DNA from: Solirubrobacter phytolaccae
GTDB lineage: Bacteria > Actinomycetota > Thermoleophilia > Solirubrobacterales > Solirubrobacteraceae
Assembly: GCF_027587195.1 (NCBI RefSeq)
Contig: NZ_JAPDDP010000006.1
Span: forward strand, 62,001-126,000
DNA: 64,000 bases
Reading direction: 5' to 3'
The translations under genes were made by a program, and so were the position numbers. Under the pieces are notes generated by a model, which was not told where the DNA came from, did no database searches, and saw only the letters and a list, made by a program, of their open reading frames with translations. Positions 40,651 through 49,120 of the stretch are shown piece by piece. Each line of letters begins with the position of its first letter. Position 1 is the stretch's first letter.

Positions 40651-41806
40651 CGACGTCTTCTCCGGCGTGCTCGCGCGGGGGCGCGTGCCCGAGCACGTCT
40701 CGGGGCGCGCCTGGCTGCAGGCGCTGCTGGACTTCGAGGCCGGCTTGGCGCGGGCGCAGGCGCGGGCAGGCCTGATCACCGTGGACGAGGCCGCGGCGAT
40801 CGAGGCCGCGTGCCAGGCGGACCTCTACGACGTGGCGGAGATCGGCGCGGGGGCGGCGGAGATCGGCAACCCGGCCGGCGCGGTGGTCAAGGCGCTCAAG
40901 GCCGCCGTCGCCGACGCGCCGGTGCACAAGGGCGCGACGAGCCAGGACGCGATGGACTCCGCCGCGATGCTCGTCACCAAGCGCGCGCTGGGCCCGCTGC
41001 TCGGCGACCTGCGCGGCGCCGCCGACGCCGCCGAGCAGCTCGCCCGCACGCACCGCGAGACGCCGATGATCGGCCGCACGCTGCTCCAGCAGGCGCAGCC
41101 GACCACCTTCGGGCTCAAGGCCGCGGGCTGGATGGTCGGCCTCGACGAGGCCGCCGACGCGCTGCACAACGTGCGGCTGTCCGTGCAGTTCGGCGGGCCG
41201 GTCGGCACGCTCGCCGGCGCCTGCCCGGCCAGCGCGCCACCCGACGTCGGCGTGGCCGGGATCGAGGGCGTGCGCAACGAGCCGCCGCCCGTCGCGCTCG
41301 TGCGCGCGATCGCGCGGGAGCTGGACCTCGACGTGCCGCTGCTGCCCTGGCACACGCTGCGCGGCCGGATCGGTGAGCTGGCGGGCGCGCTCGGCGTCGC
41401 CGCCGGCGCGATCGGCAAGGCCGCGCTCGATGTCGTCCTGCTCGCCCAGACCGAGGTCGGCGAGGTGCGCGAGGGCACAGGCGGCGGCTCGACCTCGATG
41501 CCGCACAAGCACAACCCGGTCGCCGCGATCGCCGCGATCGGCAACGCCAAGCAGGCGCCCGGGCTCGTCGCGACGCTGCTCGCCGCGATGGTCCAGGAGC
41601 ACGAGCGCGCCGCCGGCGCCTGGCACGCGGAGTGGCGGCCGCTGAACGAGCTGCTCGTCGCAACCGGCTCGGCCGCGAGCTGGCTGCGCACGTCGCTCGA
41701 GGAGCTCGAGGTGGACGCCGAGCGCATGCGGACCAACCTGAACCAACCCGACCCCGATCTCGGCGCGGCCGCCACGTTGGTCGACCGCGCGCTGGAGCAC
41801 CGATGA
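40625..41806 (+). CDS. pcaB: 3-carboxy-cis,cis-muconate cycloisomerase
   Basis: A member of the fumarase/aspartase superfamily that lactonises 3-carboxymuconate to 4-carboxymuconolactone. The signature GGSTSMPHKHNPVA is clear, as are DFEAGLARAQARAGLI and GATSQDAMDSA. Start choice: homologues normally begin a few residues before VLARGRVPE. The GTG at 40625, with AAGGCG before it, gives 393 residues and a 26-base overlap with pcaG; a GTG at 40667 is the alternative. Confidence 0.9.
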   Translation: MRPSSSRSDDVFSGVLARGRVPEHVSGRAWLQALLDFEAGLARAQARAGLITVDEAAAIEAACQADLYDVAEIGAGAAEIGNPAGAVVKALKAAVADAPVHKGATSQDAMDSAAMLVTKRALGPLLGDLRGAADAAEQLARTHRETPMIGRTLLQQAQPTTFGLKAAGWMVGLDEAADALHNVRLSVQFGGPVGTLAGACPASAPPDVGVAGIEGVRNEPPPVALVRAIARELDLDVPLLPWHTLRGRIGELAGALGVAAGAIGKAALDVVLLAQTEVGEVREGTGGGSTSMPHKHNPVAAIAAIGNAKQAPGLVATLLAAMVQEHERAAGAWHAEWRPLNELLVATGSAASWLRTSLEELEVDAERMRTNLNQPDPDLGAAATLVDRALEHR

Positions 41807-42555
41807 TCCCCCACCACCGCGTCACGGGACCGGAGGACGCGCCCGTCCTCGTGCTCTCGAACTCGCTCGGCACGACGCTCGACATGTGGAAGCCGCAGGC
41901 GGCGAAGCTGGCCCGGACGTTCCGGCTCGTCCGCTACGACACGCGCGGCCACGGCGGCAGCGACACGCCGCCCGGCCCGTACGCGATCGAGGACGTCGGC
42001 CGTGACGTGCTGGACCTGCTCGACGACCTCGGGGTCGAGAAAGCGCACTTCGCCGGCCTCTCGCTGGGCGGGATGACCGGGCAGTGGCTCGCGATCAACG
42101 CGCCCGAGCGCATCGACAGGCTCGTGCTGCTGTGCACGTCGCCGAAGATGGGTCCGGCCGAGATGTGGGTCGACCGCGCCAAGACCGTGCGCGAGCAGGG
42201 CACGGAGGCGATCGTCGACGGCACCTTCGAGCGCTGGTTCACCGAGGACTATCGCTCCAACAACGACCTCAGCGACCTGCGCGCGATGTTCGTCGGCGTC
42301 CCCGACGAGGGCTACGCGAGCTGCTGCGCGATCATCGAGCGGATGGACCTGACCGACGGGCTGCCGAACGTGAAGGCGCCCACGCTGGTCATCGGCGGCG
42401 CGCAGGACCCCGCGACCCCACCGGACGACCACGCGGCGGTGATCGCGGGCGCGATCCCGCGCGCGCGGCTGGAGATCGTCGATCCCGGCGCGCACCTGCT
42501 CAACGTCGAGCGGCCGCAGGAGGTCACCGACCTGATCCGGGAGCACCTGCGATGA
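41803..42555 (+). CDS. pcaD: 3-oxoadipate enol-lactonase
   Basis: A 250-residue alpha/beta-hydrolase that opens 3-oxoadipate enol-lactone to 3-oxoadipate. The triad is visible as Ser87 (GLSLGG), Asp202 (GAQDPATPP) and His231 (GAHLLN). The N-terminal half LVLSNSLGTTLDMW is characteristic of PcaD. In many actinobacteria it is fused to PcaC as PcaL; here the two are separate genes with an ATGA overlap, and the ATG also overlaps the pcaB stop. Confidence 0.92.
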   Translation: MIPHHRVTGPEDAPVLVLSNSLGTTLDMWKPQAAKLARTFRLVRYDTRGHGGSDTPPGPYAIEDVGRDVLDLLDDLGVEKAHFAGLSLGGMTGQWLAINAPERIDRLVLLCTSPKMGPAEMWVDRAKTVREQGTEAIVDGTFERWFTEDYRSNNDLSDLRAMFVGVPDEGYASCCAIIERMDLTDGLPNVKAPTLVIGGAQDPATPPDDHAAVIAGAIPRARLEIVDPGAHLLNVERPQEVTDLIREHLR

Positions 42556-42929
42556 GTGAAGACCCGCGGTACGACGCCGGCATGAAGGTCCGGCGCGAGG
42601 TGCTCGGCGACGAGCACGTGGACCGCGCGACCGACAACGCGACCGACTTCACGCGACCGTTCCAGGAGTACATCACCCGCTCCGCGTGGGGCGAGGCGTG
42701 GACGCGCGAAGGCCTGGACCGCAAGACCCGCTCGTGCATCACGCTCGCCATCCTCACCGCCCTGCGCGCCGAGAACGAGATCCCGATGCACGTCCGCGCC
42801 GCCAAGCGCAACGGGCTCACCGACGAGGAGATCCTCGAAGTGCTCATCCACACGGCGGTCTACGCGGGTGTGCCGGCCGCGAACTCGGCCGTGGCGATCG
42901 CGAACAAGGTGCTGGCTGAAGGTGAATGA
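42552..42929 (+). CDS. pcaC: 4-carboxymuconolactone decarboxylase
   Basis: A 125-residue AhpD-like helical protein that decarboxylates 4-carboxymuconolactone to the enol-lactone used by PcaD. Landmarks are DEHVDRATDNATDFTRPFQEYITR and EIPMHVRAAKRNGLTDEEI. The length is that of stand-alone PcaC proteins. It overlaps pcaD upstream by 4 bases and the regulator gene downstream by 8. Confidence 0.92.
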   Translation: MSEDPRYDAGMKVRREVLGDEHVDRATDNATDFTRPFQEYITRSAWGEAWTREGLDRKTRSCITLAILTALRAENEIPMHVRAAKRNGLTDEEILEVLIHTAVYAGVPAANSAVAIANKVLAEGE

Positions 42930-43716
42930 ACGGGGCGAGCACTTCGTCCAGTCGCTCGAGCGCGGGCTGCTGGTCATCCGCGCGTTCAGCGAGGAGGAGC
43001 CGGAGCTCACGCTCTCCGACGTCGCCCGCCGCACCGGCCTCACCCGCGCGGCCGCGCGCCGCTTCCTGCTCACGCTCTGCGACCTCGGCTACGTGCGCTC
43101 GGACGGCAAGCGCTTCGCGCTCACCCCGCGCGTGCTCGAGCTCGGCTACGCGTTCCTGAGCAGCCTGAGCCTGCCGGAGATCGCCGAGCCGCACCTCGAG
43201 CGGCTCGCGGCCGAGGTGCGCGAGTCCAGCAGCGTCTCGGTGCTCGACGGCGACGAGATCGTCTACGTCGGCCGCGTCCCGACGAGCCGGATCATGCGCG
43301 TCTCGATCAACGTCGGCACGCGCTTCCCCGCGTACGCCACCTCGATGGGCCGCGTCCTGCTCGCCTCGCTCCCGCCTGCCGACCTCGACGCCTACCTCGA
43401 GCGCGCCGACCTGCGCGCGCTCACCGCCCGCACGATCACCGACGCCGCCGCGCTGCGCGCCGAGCTGGACCGCATCCGCACCCAGGGCTGGGCGCTCGTG
43501 GACCAGGAGCTCGAGGAAGGGCTGCGCTCGGTCGCCGTTCCGGTCCGCGGGCGCGAGGGCGGGGTCGTCGCGGCCGTGAACGTCTCCGCCCACGCCAGCC
43601 GCGCCACGCCGGAGGCGGTCCGCAAGACGCTGCTGCCGCCGCTGCTGGCCACCGCGGCGCGCATCGAGAGCGACCTCAAGGACGTCGGAACGCCGCAGGC
43701 CCGCGCCTATCATTGA
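42922..43716 (+). CDS. pcaR: IclR-family regulator of the pca operon
   Basis: A 264-residue regulator with an N-terminal winged helix (FVQSLERGLLVIRAFSEEEPELTLSDVARRTGLTRAAARRFL; key residues about 7-65) and an IclR effector domain (about 85-255) with YATSMGRVLLA and EGLRSVAVPV. It is the PcaR/PcaU/PobR subfamily, which responds to protocatechuate, 4-hydroxybenzoate or 3-oxoadipate. The GTG at 42922 overlaps pcaC, so it is the last gene of the operon it probably controls through the two palindromes at 36646-36679. The exact effector, and activation or repression, cannot be read from sequence. Confidence 0.85.
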   Translation: MNERGEHFVQSLERGLLVIRAFSEEEPELTLSDVARRTGLTRAAARRFLLTLCDLGYVRSDGKRFALTPRVLELGYAFLSSLSLPEIAEPHLERLAAEVRESSSVSVLDGDEIVYVGRVPTSRIMRVSINVGTRFPAYATSMGRVLLASLPPADLDAYLERADLRALTARTITDAAALRAELDRIRTQGWALVDQELEEGLRSVAVPVRGREGGVVAAVNVSAHASRATPEAVRKTLLPPLLATAARIESDLKDVGTPQARAYH

Positions 43717-43722
43717 GAGGCG

Positions 43723-44166
43723 ATGGCGCACTGGTCCCAGCAGGCTTTGGAGCGGCTTTCCGGCGCTGGTTACCGGCGCGGCGGGGCGCGTGAGGCGGTC
43801 ATCGAGCTGCTCGACGAGCAGCCCTGCGCCCTGTCGGCGCAGGACATCGAGGACCGCCTGCGGACCGGCGAGGGCCGGCGGGTCGGCCGCGCCTCGATCT
43901 ACCGCGTCGTCGACGAGCTGGTGACGCTGAACCTCCTGACCCGCGTGGACGTCGGCGACGGGGTCGCGCGCTACGAGCCCCAACGCGGCCACGCCGAGCA
44001 CGAGCACCATCACCACCTCGTGTGCGACGGCTGCGGGCGGCTCGAGCCGTTCCAGGACGACGCGCTCGAGCAGGCCATCCGGCAGCTTGCAAGCCGCGTG
44101 TCATTCGACGTCTCCGACCACGACGTCACCCTGCACGGTTGCTGCCAAGCCTGCCGCATTTCCTAG
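43723..44166 (+). CDS. Fur-family metal-responsive regulator
   Basis: A 147-residue Fur-superfamily repressor. The winged-helix half has RASIYRVVDELVTLNLLTRVDVG. The metal-binding half has HEHHHHLVCDGCGRLEPF with a CxxC pair, and a second CxxC near the C-terminus (CCQAC), together forming a structural zinc site. The His-rich stretch could hold the regulatory metal. Whether it senses iron, zinc or peroxide is not determinable. It begins 6 bases after the pca regulator gene and may be on the same transcript. Confidence 0.88.
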   Translation: MAHWSQQALERLSGAGYRRGGAREAVIELLDEQPCALSAQDIEDRLRTGEGRRVGRASIYRVVDELVTLNLLTRVDVGDGVARYEPQRGHAEHEHHHHLVCDGCGRLEPFQDDALEQAIRQLASRVSFDVSDHDVTLHGCCQACRIS

Positions 44167-44179
44167 ACCTACGGGGATA

Positions 44180-44197
44180 CGTGGAGTGATCTCCACG
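44180..44197 (+). terminator. Hairpin after the Fur-family gene
   Basis: Arms CGTGGAG and CTCCACG form a perfect 7-bp stem with loop TGAT, 13 bases after the stop codon. No T-run follows. Probable end of the pca/fur transcript. Confidence 0.45.
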
Positions 44198-44244
44198 CGC
44201 GGCGCGTTGCCACAGGCGCCCGCGTCAGGTGCAATCGACACAAG

Positions 44245-44264
44245 CGCCCCTTGAGGGAGGGGCG
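44245..44264 (+). promoter_or_regulatory. Leader hairpin of the M14 peptidase gene
   Basis: Arms CGCCCCT and AGGGGCG can pair around a 6-base loop, 35 bases before the ATG at 44300. It could be a leader stem or an operator; nothing more specific can be said. Confidence 0.3.
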
Positions 44265-44299
44265 GTTCGTTCGTTTCCCTAGAGGGGGGTACACACCAC

Positions 44300-47200
44300 A
44301 TGCGCTCACGCGCACCCGTGGCTCTGCTTGCCGTTCTGGCAGGTTTCGCAGCCACTCCCGCGGCGGCTTCGGCCGCCGAGCCTCAGACCCTGGCTCCGTA
44401 TTCGGTCGAAGCAACTCCGAGCCAGGCGGCCGAGCTCATCAAGAAGGGCTACGACATCGAGGAGGGTGGCGCCGACGGCTCGTCCGGCACGCTCCCGCTC
44501 GAGATCGTCGCCACGCCGAAGCAGGTCGACGACCTCGAGGCCAGCGGCCTCGACGTCGCGCCGCTCGCCATCGACAAGCCCGTCAAGAAGTCGGCGGCGC
44601 TCGGCGACAGCCCGAACCCGTACTTCAACGTCTACCGCTCCTACATGGAGACGGGCGGCATCGCGGACGAGATGAAGGCCATCGCCGCGGCCAACCCCGA
44701 CGTCATGAAGCTCGAGCAGATCGGCACGTCCACGCTGGGCAAGCCGATCTACGTCATCAAGATGACGGAGAACGCGCGCACGACGCCGGACGGCTCGAAG
44801 CCCGCGATGCTCTTCTCCGCCGTCAACCACGCGCGTGAGTGGATCGCCGCCGAGATGGGTCGTCGTCTGCCGGGCTGGTTCGCCGCCCACAAGAACGACA
44901 CCAACATCCGCGAGCTGATCAAGACCCGCGAGCTGTGGTTCCTGCCGATCCAGAACCCGGACGGCTACGACTTCACCTTCACCTGCGGCACGGGCACCGC
45001 CCAGGTCAACTGCGACTACCGCACCACGTCGCCGAACAACCGCTTCTGGCGCAAGACGCTGCGTGACAACGACAACAACGGCGTCTACGGCAACAACCAG
45101 GACGGCGTTGACCCGAACCGCAACTACCCGGCCAAGCGCGGCATCGACGAGGAGGGCGCGTCCAACAGCATCTCGGGCGAGACCTACCGCGGCCCGTACC
45201 CGCTGTCGGAGCCGGAGAACCTGGCCGTCGACCGCCTCCAGCGTCGCGTCAAGTTCACCGCAAACATCAACTACCACTCCGCGGGCCAGCTGCTGCTGAC
45301 GCCGGTTTCTTACACGACCGACTACTACCCGCCCGACTCGACGATCTTCGATGCCATCACCGGCACCGACGGCGACGAGGCCGTGTTCCCGTACCGCTCG
45401 CAGCACTCCTCGGACCTCTACGAGTCCAACGGCGACACGATCGACAACGCGTACATGAACTACGGCATCATCGGCTGGACGCCGGAGATGGACACGTGCG
45501 CGACGCTCGGCGAGCCCAGCGGCTGCAACCAGTTCGCCTCGCCGGATGACGAGGAGATCGTCCAGGCCGTCTTCAACAAGAACCTGGCCTTCGCGCTCAA
45601 CGTCGCGGAGTCGATCCCGAACATGGGCCGTCCGAAGAACTTCGAGAACGACCCGAGCCACTACCAGGTCAAGGCGACCCAGGACATCCAGCTCAACCGC
45701 TTCGACGTGTCCTACGGCACGCCGCAGCTGGTCGAGGCCACCGTCCGCAAGGAGCTCGGCCCGGCGTTCGTCACGGCCACGGTCGTGGGCCAGAACGGCA
45801 ACTTCACCGGCCGCATGGAGGCCGCGCCCCCGGGCGAGCGGTACAACGAGGTCAAGGGCTACTACTTCGAGCGCCGCCGCGCGACCATCCCGGCGCGCAT
45901 CGGCACCCGTGACCTGCAGGTCGGCGACATCGTCAACGTCGTGGTCAAGGCGGCCGGCCTCCAGCAGGAGTTCCGCTACCGCATCGAGGCCAAGAAGGAC
46001 GACGCGGCCAAGAAGCGCGTGCTCGTCGTCGCCGCCGAGGACTACACCGGCGTCTCGCCGAACGTGACCCCCGGCTACGACACGCAGGCCCGCTACCTCG
46101 CGCAGCACGTCTCCGCCCTGGAGGCCGCCGGCTACGAGGTCGAGGTCTACAACATCGACGCGCCCCCGGTGAAGGGTGGCTCGCCGAGCACGTACATCCA
46201 GCCGGCGATCAAGTACCCGACGAACATCGGCGTGCTCTCGCACTTCGACGCCGTCAACTACTACTCCGGCGACGACTTCGCGCCGCAGGACATCACCGAG
46301 ACCAGCCCGCGTCGCATGTCGTCCGCGACGGCGCAGACCGGCTCGTTCGAGATGGCGCCGTGGGCGCACAAGATCATGCTCGAGCTGCGTGACTACGCGA
46401 ACGAGGGCGGCAAGCTCGTCGTCGACGGCCGCAACGTGCACCAGCCGTTCACGTCGACCAGCGCTTCGCTGTCGGCCACCGGCCCGTACACGTGGACGCC
46501 GGACAAGCTGTTCGGCTTCTTCTACCCGCCGAACAACTCGGGCGACGACGATCTCCCGGGCACCGCGTACCAGCGTTCGCGCACGATCTCGAACGACACG
46601 TGGCAGAACTACCTCGGCGTCATCGGCCGTCAGTCGGGCATCGGCGTCGCGCTGAGCACGTCGACCGCGACCAACAACAACAACCCCGCGATCGCCGGTT
46701 ACCCGGTGGCCGGGCGCGCCGGTGGCATCTTCGCCGGCATGGACCCGCTGGTCATCGAGCAGGGCTCGACCGGCGATCCGAACCAGGCCACGGACGGCAC
46801 CGCGCTGCCGCTGGCCCGCATCCCCTCGCGTCTGCGCAACTGGGGCGCGTCGAACGAGCCGCTGCGCGCCGAGCGCGTCGAGGCCGACTACGCCACGCCG
46901 GTCACGTACGGCACGTCGGGCGGCGCCATCCTGTCGACGCGTGACGCCGTCACGTTCGGCTTCGGTCTCGAGCAGCTGAGCGAGACGCAGCGCAACGAGG
47001 TCGTCAAGCGCACGATGGACTACCTGCTGCCGGCCGCCGCGGACACCACCGCGCCGACCATCGTGGGTTGGAAGTACCCGACGCAGAACTGGCAGGGCAC
47101 CCCGGCCGACCCGGTCGACCTGGAGCTGACGACGTACGACGAGCGCGGCGACATGAAGGAAGTCCGCCTGTTCGCCAACGGCGTCTACTACGCGACGACC

Positions 47201-48112
47201 ACGGTCTACCCGTTCCAGTTCCGCTACACCCCGCCGGCCTCGGCCGTCGGCACCACGGTCCAGCTGACCGCCGAGTCCGTCGACGTCGCCGGCAACGTGG
47301 CCACCACGGGCACGCCGCTCAGCGTCGTTGTCAACGCCGCTCCGTCGGGTGGCACGTTCACCCAGGCTCCGGAGCCGGTCGCCAACCCGACCATCACGGG
47401 CACCCCGACCGTCGGCTCGACGCTCACCTGCGTCAACGGCGGCTTCCGCAACACGCCGACGGGCACCACGGTCGCGTGGCTGCGTGACGGCGTCGTCATC
47501 ACGGGCGCGGCGACGAACGCGTACGTCGTGACCACGGGCGACATCGGCCGTGACCTCACGTGCCGCTACACGGCGACCAACTCGGCCGGTTCGGTCGAGG
47601 CGACGTCCACGCGCGTCACGGCTTCGGCCGCCGGCACGCAGGGCCCCGCCGGTCCGGCCGGCCCCACGGGTCCGACGGGCCCCGCCGGCTCGACGGGCGC
47701 GACGGGTGCCACCGGCGCCACGGGTGCCACGGGCGCGACCGGCGCCACGGGTGCCGCGGGTCCGATCGGTCCGATCGGTGCCACCGGCCCCGCCGGCCCG
47801 AAGGGTGACAAGGGCGACAAGGGCGACACGCCCAACGTCCGCGTGACCTGCGACCTGTCGGCTGACGGCAAGTCGATCGTCTGCACGATCACGGCCATCC
47901 CGCCGACCGGTTCGGGCGCCAAGAGCGCCAAGGCCAAGCTGACGGGCTCGATCCGCCTGCAGGGCTCCAAGAAGACCACCACCAAGTCCGGCAACGGCAA
48001 GGTGACGATGACCCTCAAGTCGGCCAAGAAGCTGAAGAAGGCTCCGAAGGTCGTCATCAAGGTCAAGGGCACGACCGGCAAGGCCGTCACCACGACGGTC
48101 ACCGCGAAGTAG
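44300..48112 (+). CDS. Secreted M14 zinc carboxypeptidase with collagen-like segment
   Basis: A 1270-residue secreted protein. The signal peptide ends near ASAAE (about 26), then a propeptide-like region (to about 105). The M14 domain has zinc ligands His177 and Glu180 ([10 protein letters not shown]) and His326 (NYHSAGQ), the substrate-binding DPNRNYP segment and catalytic Glu396 (GWTPEMDTC). A large middle region (about 440-925) contains a GATase-like or ThuA-like part ([14 protein letters not shown]). Ig-like domains follow, then 22 collagen-type triplets (1112-1177) and a basic C-terminal beta domain. It should remove C-terminal residues from peptides outside the cell. The ATG at 44300 follows AGAGGGGGG. 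Confidence 0.88.
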   Translation: MRSRAPVALLAVLAGFAATPAAASAAEPQTLAPYSVEATPSQAAELIKKGYDIEEGGADGSSGTLPLEIVATPKQVDDLEASGLDVAPLAIDKPVKKSAALGDSPNPYFNVYRSYMETGGIADEMKAIAAANPDVMKLEQIGTSTLGKPIYVIKMTENARTTPDGSKPAMLFSAVNHAREWIAAEMGRRLPGWFAAHKNDTNIRELIKTRELWFLPIQNPDGYDFTFTCGTGTAQVNCDYRTTSPNNRFWRKTLRDNDNNGVYGNNQDGVDPNRNYPAKRGIDEEGASNSISGETYRGPYPLSEPENLAVDRLQRRVKFTANINYHSAGQLLLTPVSYTTDYYPPDSTIFDAITGTDGDEAVFPYRSQHSSDLYESNGDTIDNAYMNYGIIGWTPEMDTCATLGEPSGCNQFASPDDEEIVQAVFNKNLAFALNVAESIPNMGRPKNFENDPSHYQVKATQDIQLNRFDVSYGTPQLVEATVRKELGPAFVTATVVGQNGNFTGRMEAAPPGERYNEVKGYYFERRRATIPARIGTRDLQVGDIVNVVVKAAGLQQEFRYRIEAKKDDAAKKRVLVVAAEDYTGVSPNVTPGYDTQARYLAQHVSALEAAGYEVEVYNIDAPPVKGGSPSTYIQPAIKYPTNIGVLSHFDAVNYYSGDDFAPQDITETSPRRMSSATAQTGSFEMAPWAHKIMLELRDYANEGGKLVVDGRNVHQPFTSTSASLSATGPYTWTPDKLFGFFYPPNNSGDDDLPGTAYQRSRTISNDTWQNYLGVIGRQSGIGVALSTSTATNNNNPAIAGYPVAGRAGGIFAGMDPLVIEQGSTGDPNQATDGTALPLARIPSRLRNWGASNEPLRAERVEADYATPVTYGTSGGAILSTRDAVTFGFGLEQLSETQRNEVVKRTMDYLLPAAADTTAPTIVGWKYPTQNWQGTPADPVDLELTTYDERGDMKEVRLFANGVYYATTTVYPFQFRYTPPASAVGTTVQLTAESVDVAGNVATTGTPLSVVVNAAPSGGTFTQAPEPVANPTITGTPTVGSTLTCVNGGFRNTPTGTTVAWLRDGVVITGAATNAYVVTTGDIGRDLTCRYTATNSAGSVEATSTRVTASAAGTQGPAGPAGPTGPTGPAGSTGATGATGATGATGATGATGAAGPIGPIGATGPAGPKGDKGDKGDTPNVRVTCDLSADGKSIVCTITAIPPTGSGAKSAKAKLTGSIRLQGSKKTTTKSGNGKVTMTLKSAKKLKKAPKVVIKVKGTTGKAVTTTVTAK
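47633..47830 (+). repeat. Collagen-like Gly-X-Y repeat (22 triplets)
   Basis: Codons 1112-1177 of the M14 peptidase encode 22 uninterrupted G-x-y triplets: a GPA/GPT block, six consecutive GAT, then GPI, GAT, GPA and GPK, with GDK-GDK-GDT at the end. The DNA shows the matching 9-bp periodicity. Such segments form a trimeric triple helix in bacterial surface proteins. Confidence 0.9.
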
Positions 48113-48141
48113 CCACTCTCAGCTCCTAGCTGAAGCGCAAC

Positions 48142-48167
48142 GAGGGCCCCGCCGTGGCGGGGCCCTC
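48142..48167 (+). terminator. Intrinsic terminator of the M14 peptidase gene
   Basis: Arms GAGGGCCCCGC and GCGGGGCCCTC form an 11-bp stem with loop CGTG, 30 bases after the stop, followed by CGCGTTTAA. It lies between convergent genes and may serve both. Confidence 0.8.
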
Positions 48168-48181
48168 CGCGTTTAACGGGG

Positions 48182-48793
48182 CTAGGACGCTGCGCGCTTG
48201 AAGTGCAGGATCGCGATCTCGGTCGGGAACACCTCGGTGTCTCCGTCGTTGTGCCGAGCAGCGCTCTCCTCGGCGATCGCGAGCGCCTGTTCCTGCGTCT
48301 TGTTCAGAAGCTTGTTGAGCTTCTTGAACGCCTTCTCGTCAAGCTCGAGCGGCGTGCGGTTCAGGATGACGTCCGGGTCTTGCAGGTGTCCGGCGTCGGC
48401 TGAGGCGCCGAGGTCGGTGACGAGCTCGGTGAGCGTCTCGCCCGTGAGCTCGCCGCGAAGGCCGGCGGGCAACGTGCGCCACTGGTCCTCGTCGAGGGTC
48501 GGCCGGGCGGTCGCCCGGTAGAAGTGCTGCAGGGCACCGCGGCGCGGCTCGGTGCGCACGAGCTCGACGCAGTCGTAGTCGCGCAGCATGCGCACGTGGT
48601 AGCTGACGACCCCTAGCGGAGCGCCGAGCTCCACTGCGAGATCACCTGGGCTCGCTACACGCTCGCCCAGCCGCTGCAGGATCCGCGCGCGCAACGGGTG
48701 CGCGAGCGCCTTCGCGATCCGGGCTTCCGAGGTTTCCCCCGGTGGTCGATTCCGTCCGGTGTTACCGGATGGGGTTGATGAACTGGTGGGCAT
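48182..48793 (-). CDS. ArsR-like winged-helix transcriptional regulator
   Basis: A 203-residue regulator. The DNA-binding domain (about 20-95) reads ARIAKALAHPLRARILQRLGERVASPGDLAVELGAPLGVVSYHVRMLRDYDCVELV, an ArsR/HTH-20 winged helix. The C-terminal half is acidic and helical (ELDEKAFKKLNKLLNKTQEQALAIAEESAARH) as in regulators that lack metal ligands. The ATG at 48793 is used; a TTG four codons earlier is possible. Targets are unknown; the palindromes 65-110 bp upstream of its start are candidate binding sites. Confidence 0.8.
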   Translation of the reverse strand: MPTSSSTPSGNTGRNRPPGETSEARIAKALAHPLRARILQRLGERVASPGDLAVELGAPLGVVSYHVRMLRDYDCVELVRTEPRRGALQHFYRATARPTLDEDQWRTLPAGLRGELTGETLTELVTDLGASADAGHLQDPDVILNRTPLELDEKAFKKLNKLLNKTQEQALAIAEESAARHNDGDTEVFPTEIAILHFKRAAS

Positions 48794-48856
48794 GGTCGCC
48801 CGCAAGCCTACCCGTCAGAGGACTTACCACCCCCAGCGGTCAACGTCGGCGCGCCA

Positions 48857-48904
48857 ACTCGGTCTCAAACGATCGTAAACGGTGACCGAGTGAAACCGGT
48901 TTCA
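48857..48904. promoter_or_regulatory. Nested palindromes upstream of the ArsR-like gene
   Basis: ACTCGGTC (48857-48864) and GACCGAGT (48884-48891) form an 8-bp inverted repeat enclosing the palindrome ACGATCGT (48870-48877). Directly adjoining is the perfect 14-bp palindrome TGAAACCGGTTTCA (48891-48904). Such a cluster suggests an operator region, possibly for the ArsR-like protein. Confidence 0.45.
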
Positions 48905-48981
48905 ACCTCGCAAAGCATTGAGCGCGGTCGGGACACCTTGCGCTTTAGTCGCCGGTCTGTTTACGATCTCCCTGCCTAGCC

Positions 48982-49072
48982 GGTCGGCACCCCTCACGGA
49001 CCCCCCGAAAGAGCGACCCTGCCGACCTCCCGCTCGGACCTGACCAGTCCAGCCCCCCGGCTGTAGGAGCGG
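48982..49072 (+). ncRNA. Candidate structured RNA ahead of a strong terminator
   Basis: Between 48794 and 49120 there is no gene. Within it, GGTCGGCA (48982-48989) pairs with TGCCGACC (49020-49027), and CCGCTC (49030-49035) pairs with GAGCGG (49067-49072) around two inner hairpins, GGAC/GTCC and AGCC-cccc-GGCT. Fourteen bases later comes a 13-bp terminator-like stem. The series could be a small plus-strand RNA or the folded 3' end of the decarboxylase mRNA. No known RNA family was recognised. Confidence 0.35.
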
Positions 49073-49085
49073 CACCTGAGGCGGA

Positions 49086-49118
49086 GGGAGGGTCGGCGGT
49101 GCGCCGGCCCTCCCTTTC
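49086..49118 (+). terminator. Strong hairpin terminator
   Basis: A 13-bp stem (left arm GGGAGGGTCGGCG, right arm CGCCGGCCCTCCC, one G-U pair) with loop GTG, followed by TTTC on the plus strand. It would end a plus-strand transcript. On the minus strand it lies 6 bases after the decarboxylase stop and could act there too, although no T-run follows on that strand. Confidence 0.7.
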
Positions 49119-49120
49119 AT

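Noticed and set aside
44180-44197. Metal-regulator (Fur/Zur) box next to the Fur-family gene
   Set aside because: The stem CGTGGAG/CTCCACG lies after the gene, is GC-rich and does not resemble AT-rich Fur or Zur sites; a terminator is simpler.
47633-47830. GC-rich 9-bp periodicity as a non-coding satellite
   Set aside because: It is in frame within the M14 gene and encodes uninterrupted Gly-X-Y triplets.
48982-49060. SRP (4.5S) RNA on the minus strand, because of a GGTCAGGTCCG string
   Set aside because: The conserved GGAA tetraloop and the GCAGC side of helix 8 are missing, and the flanking pairing does not form the expected long hairpin.
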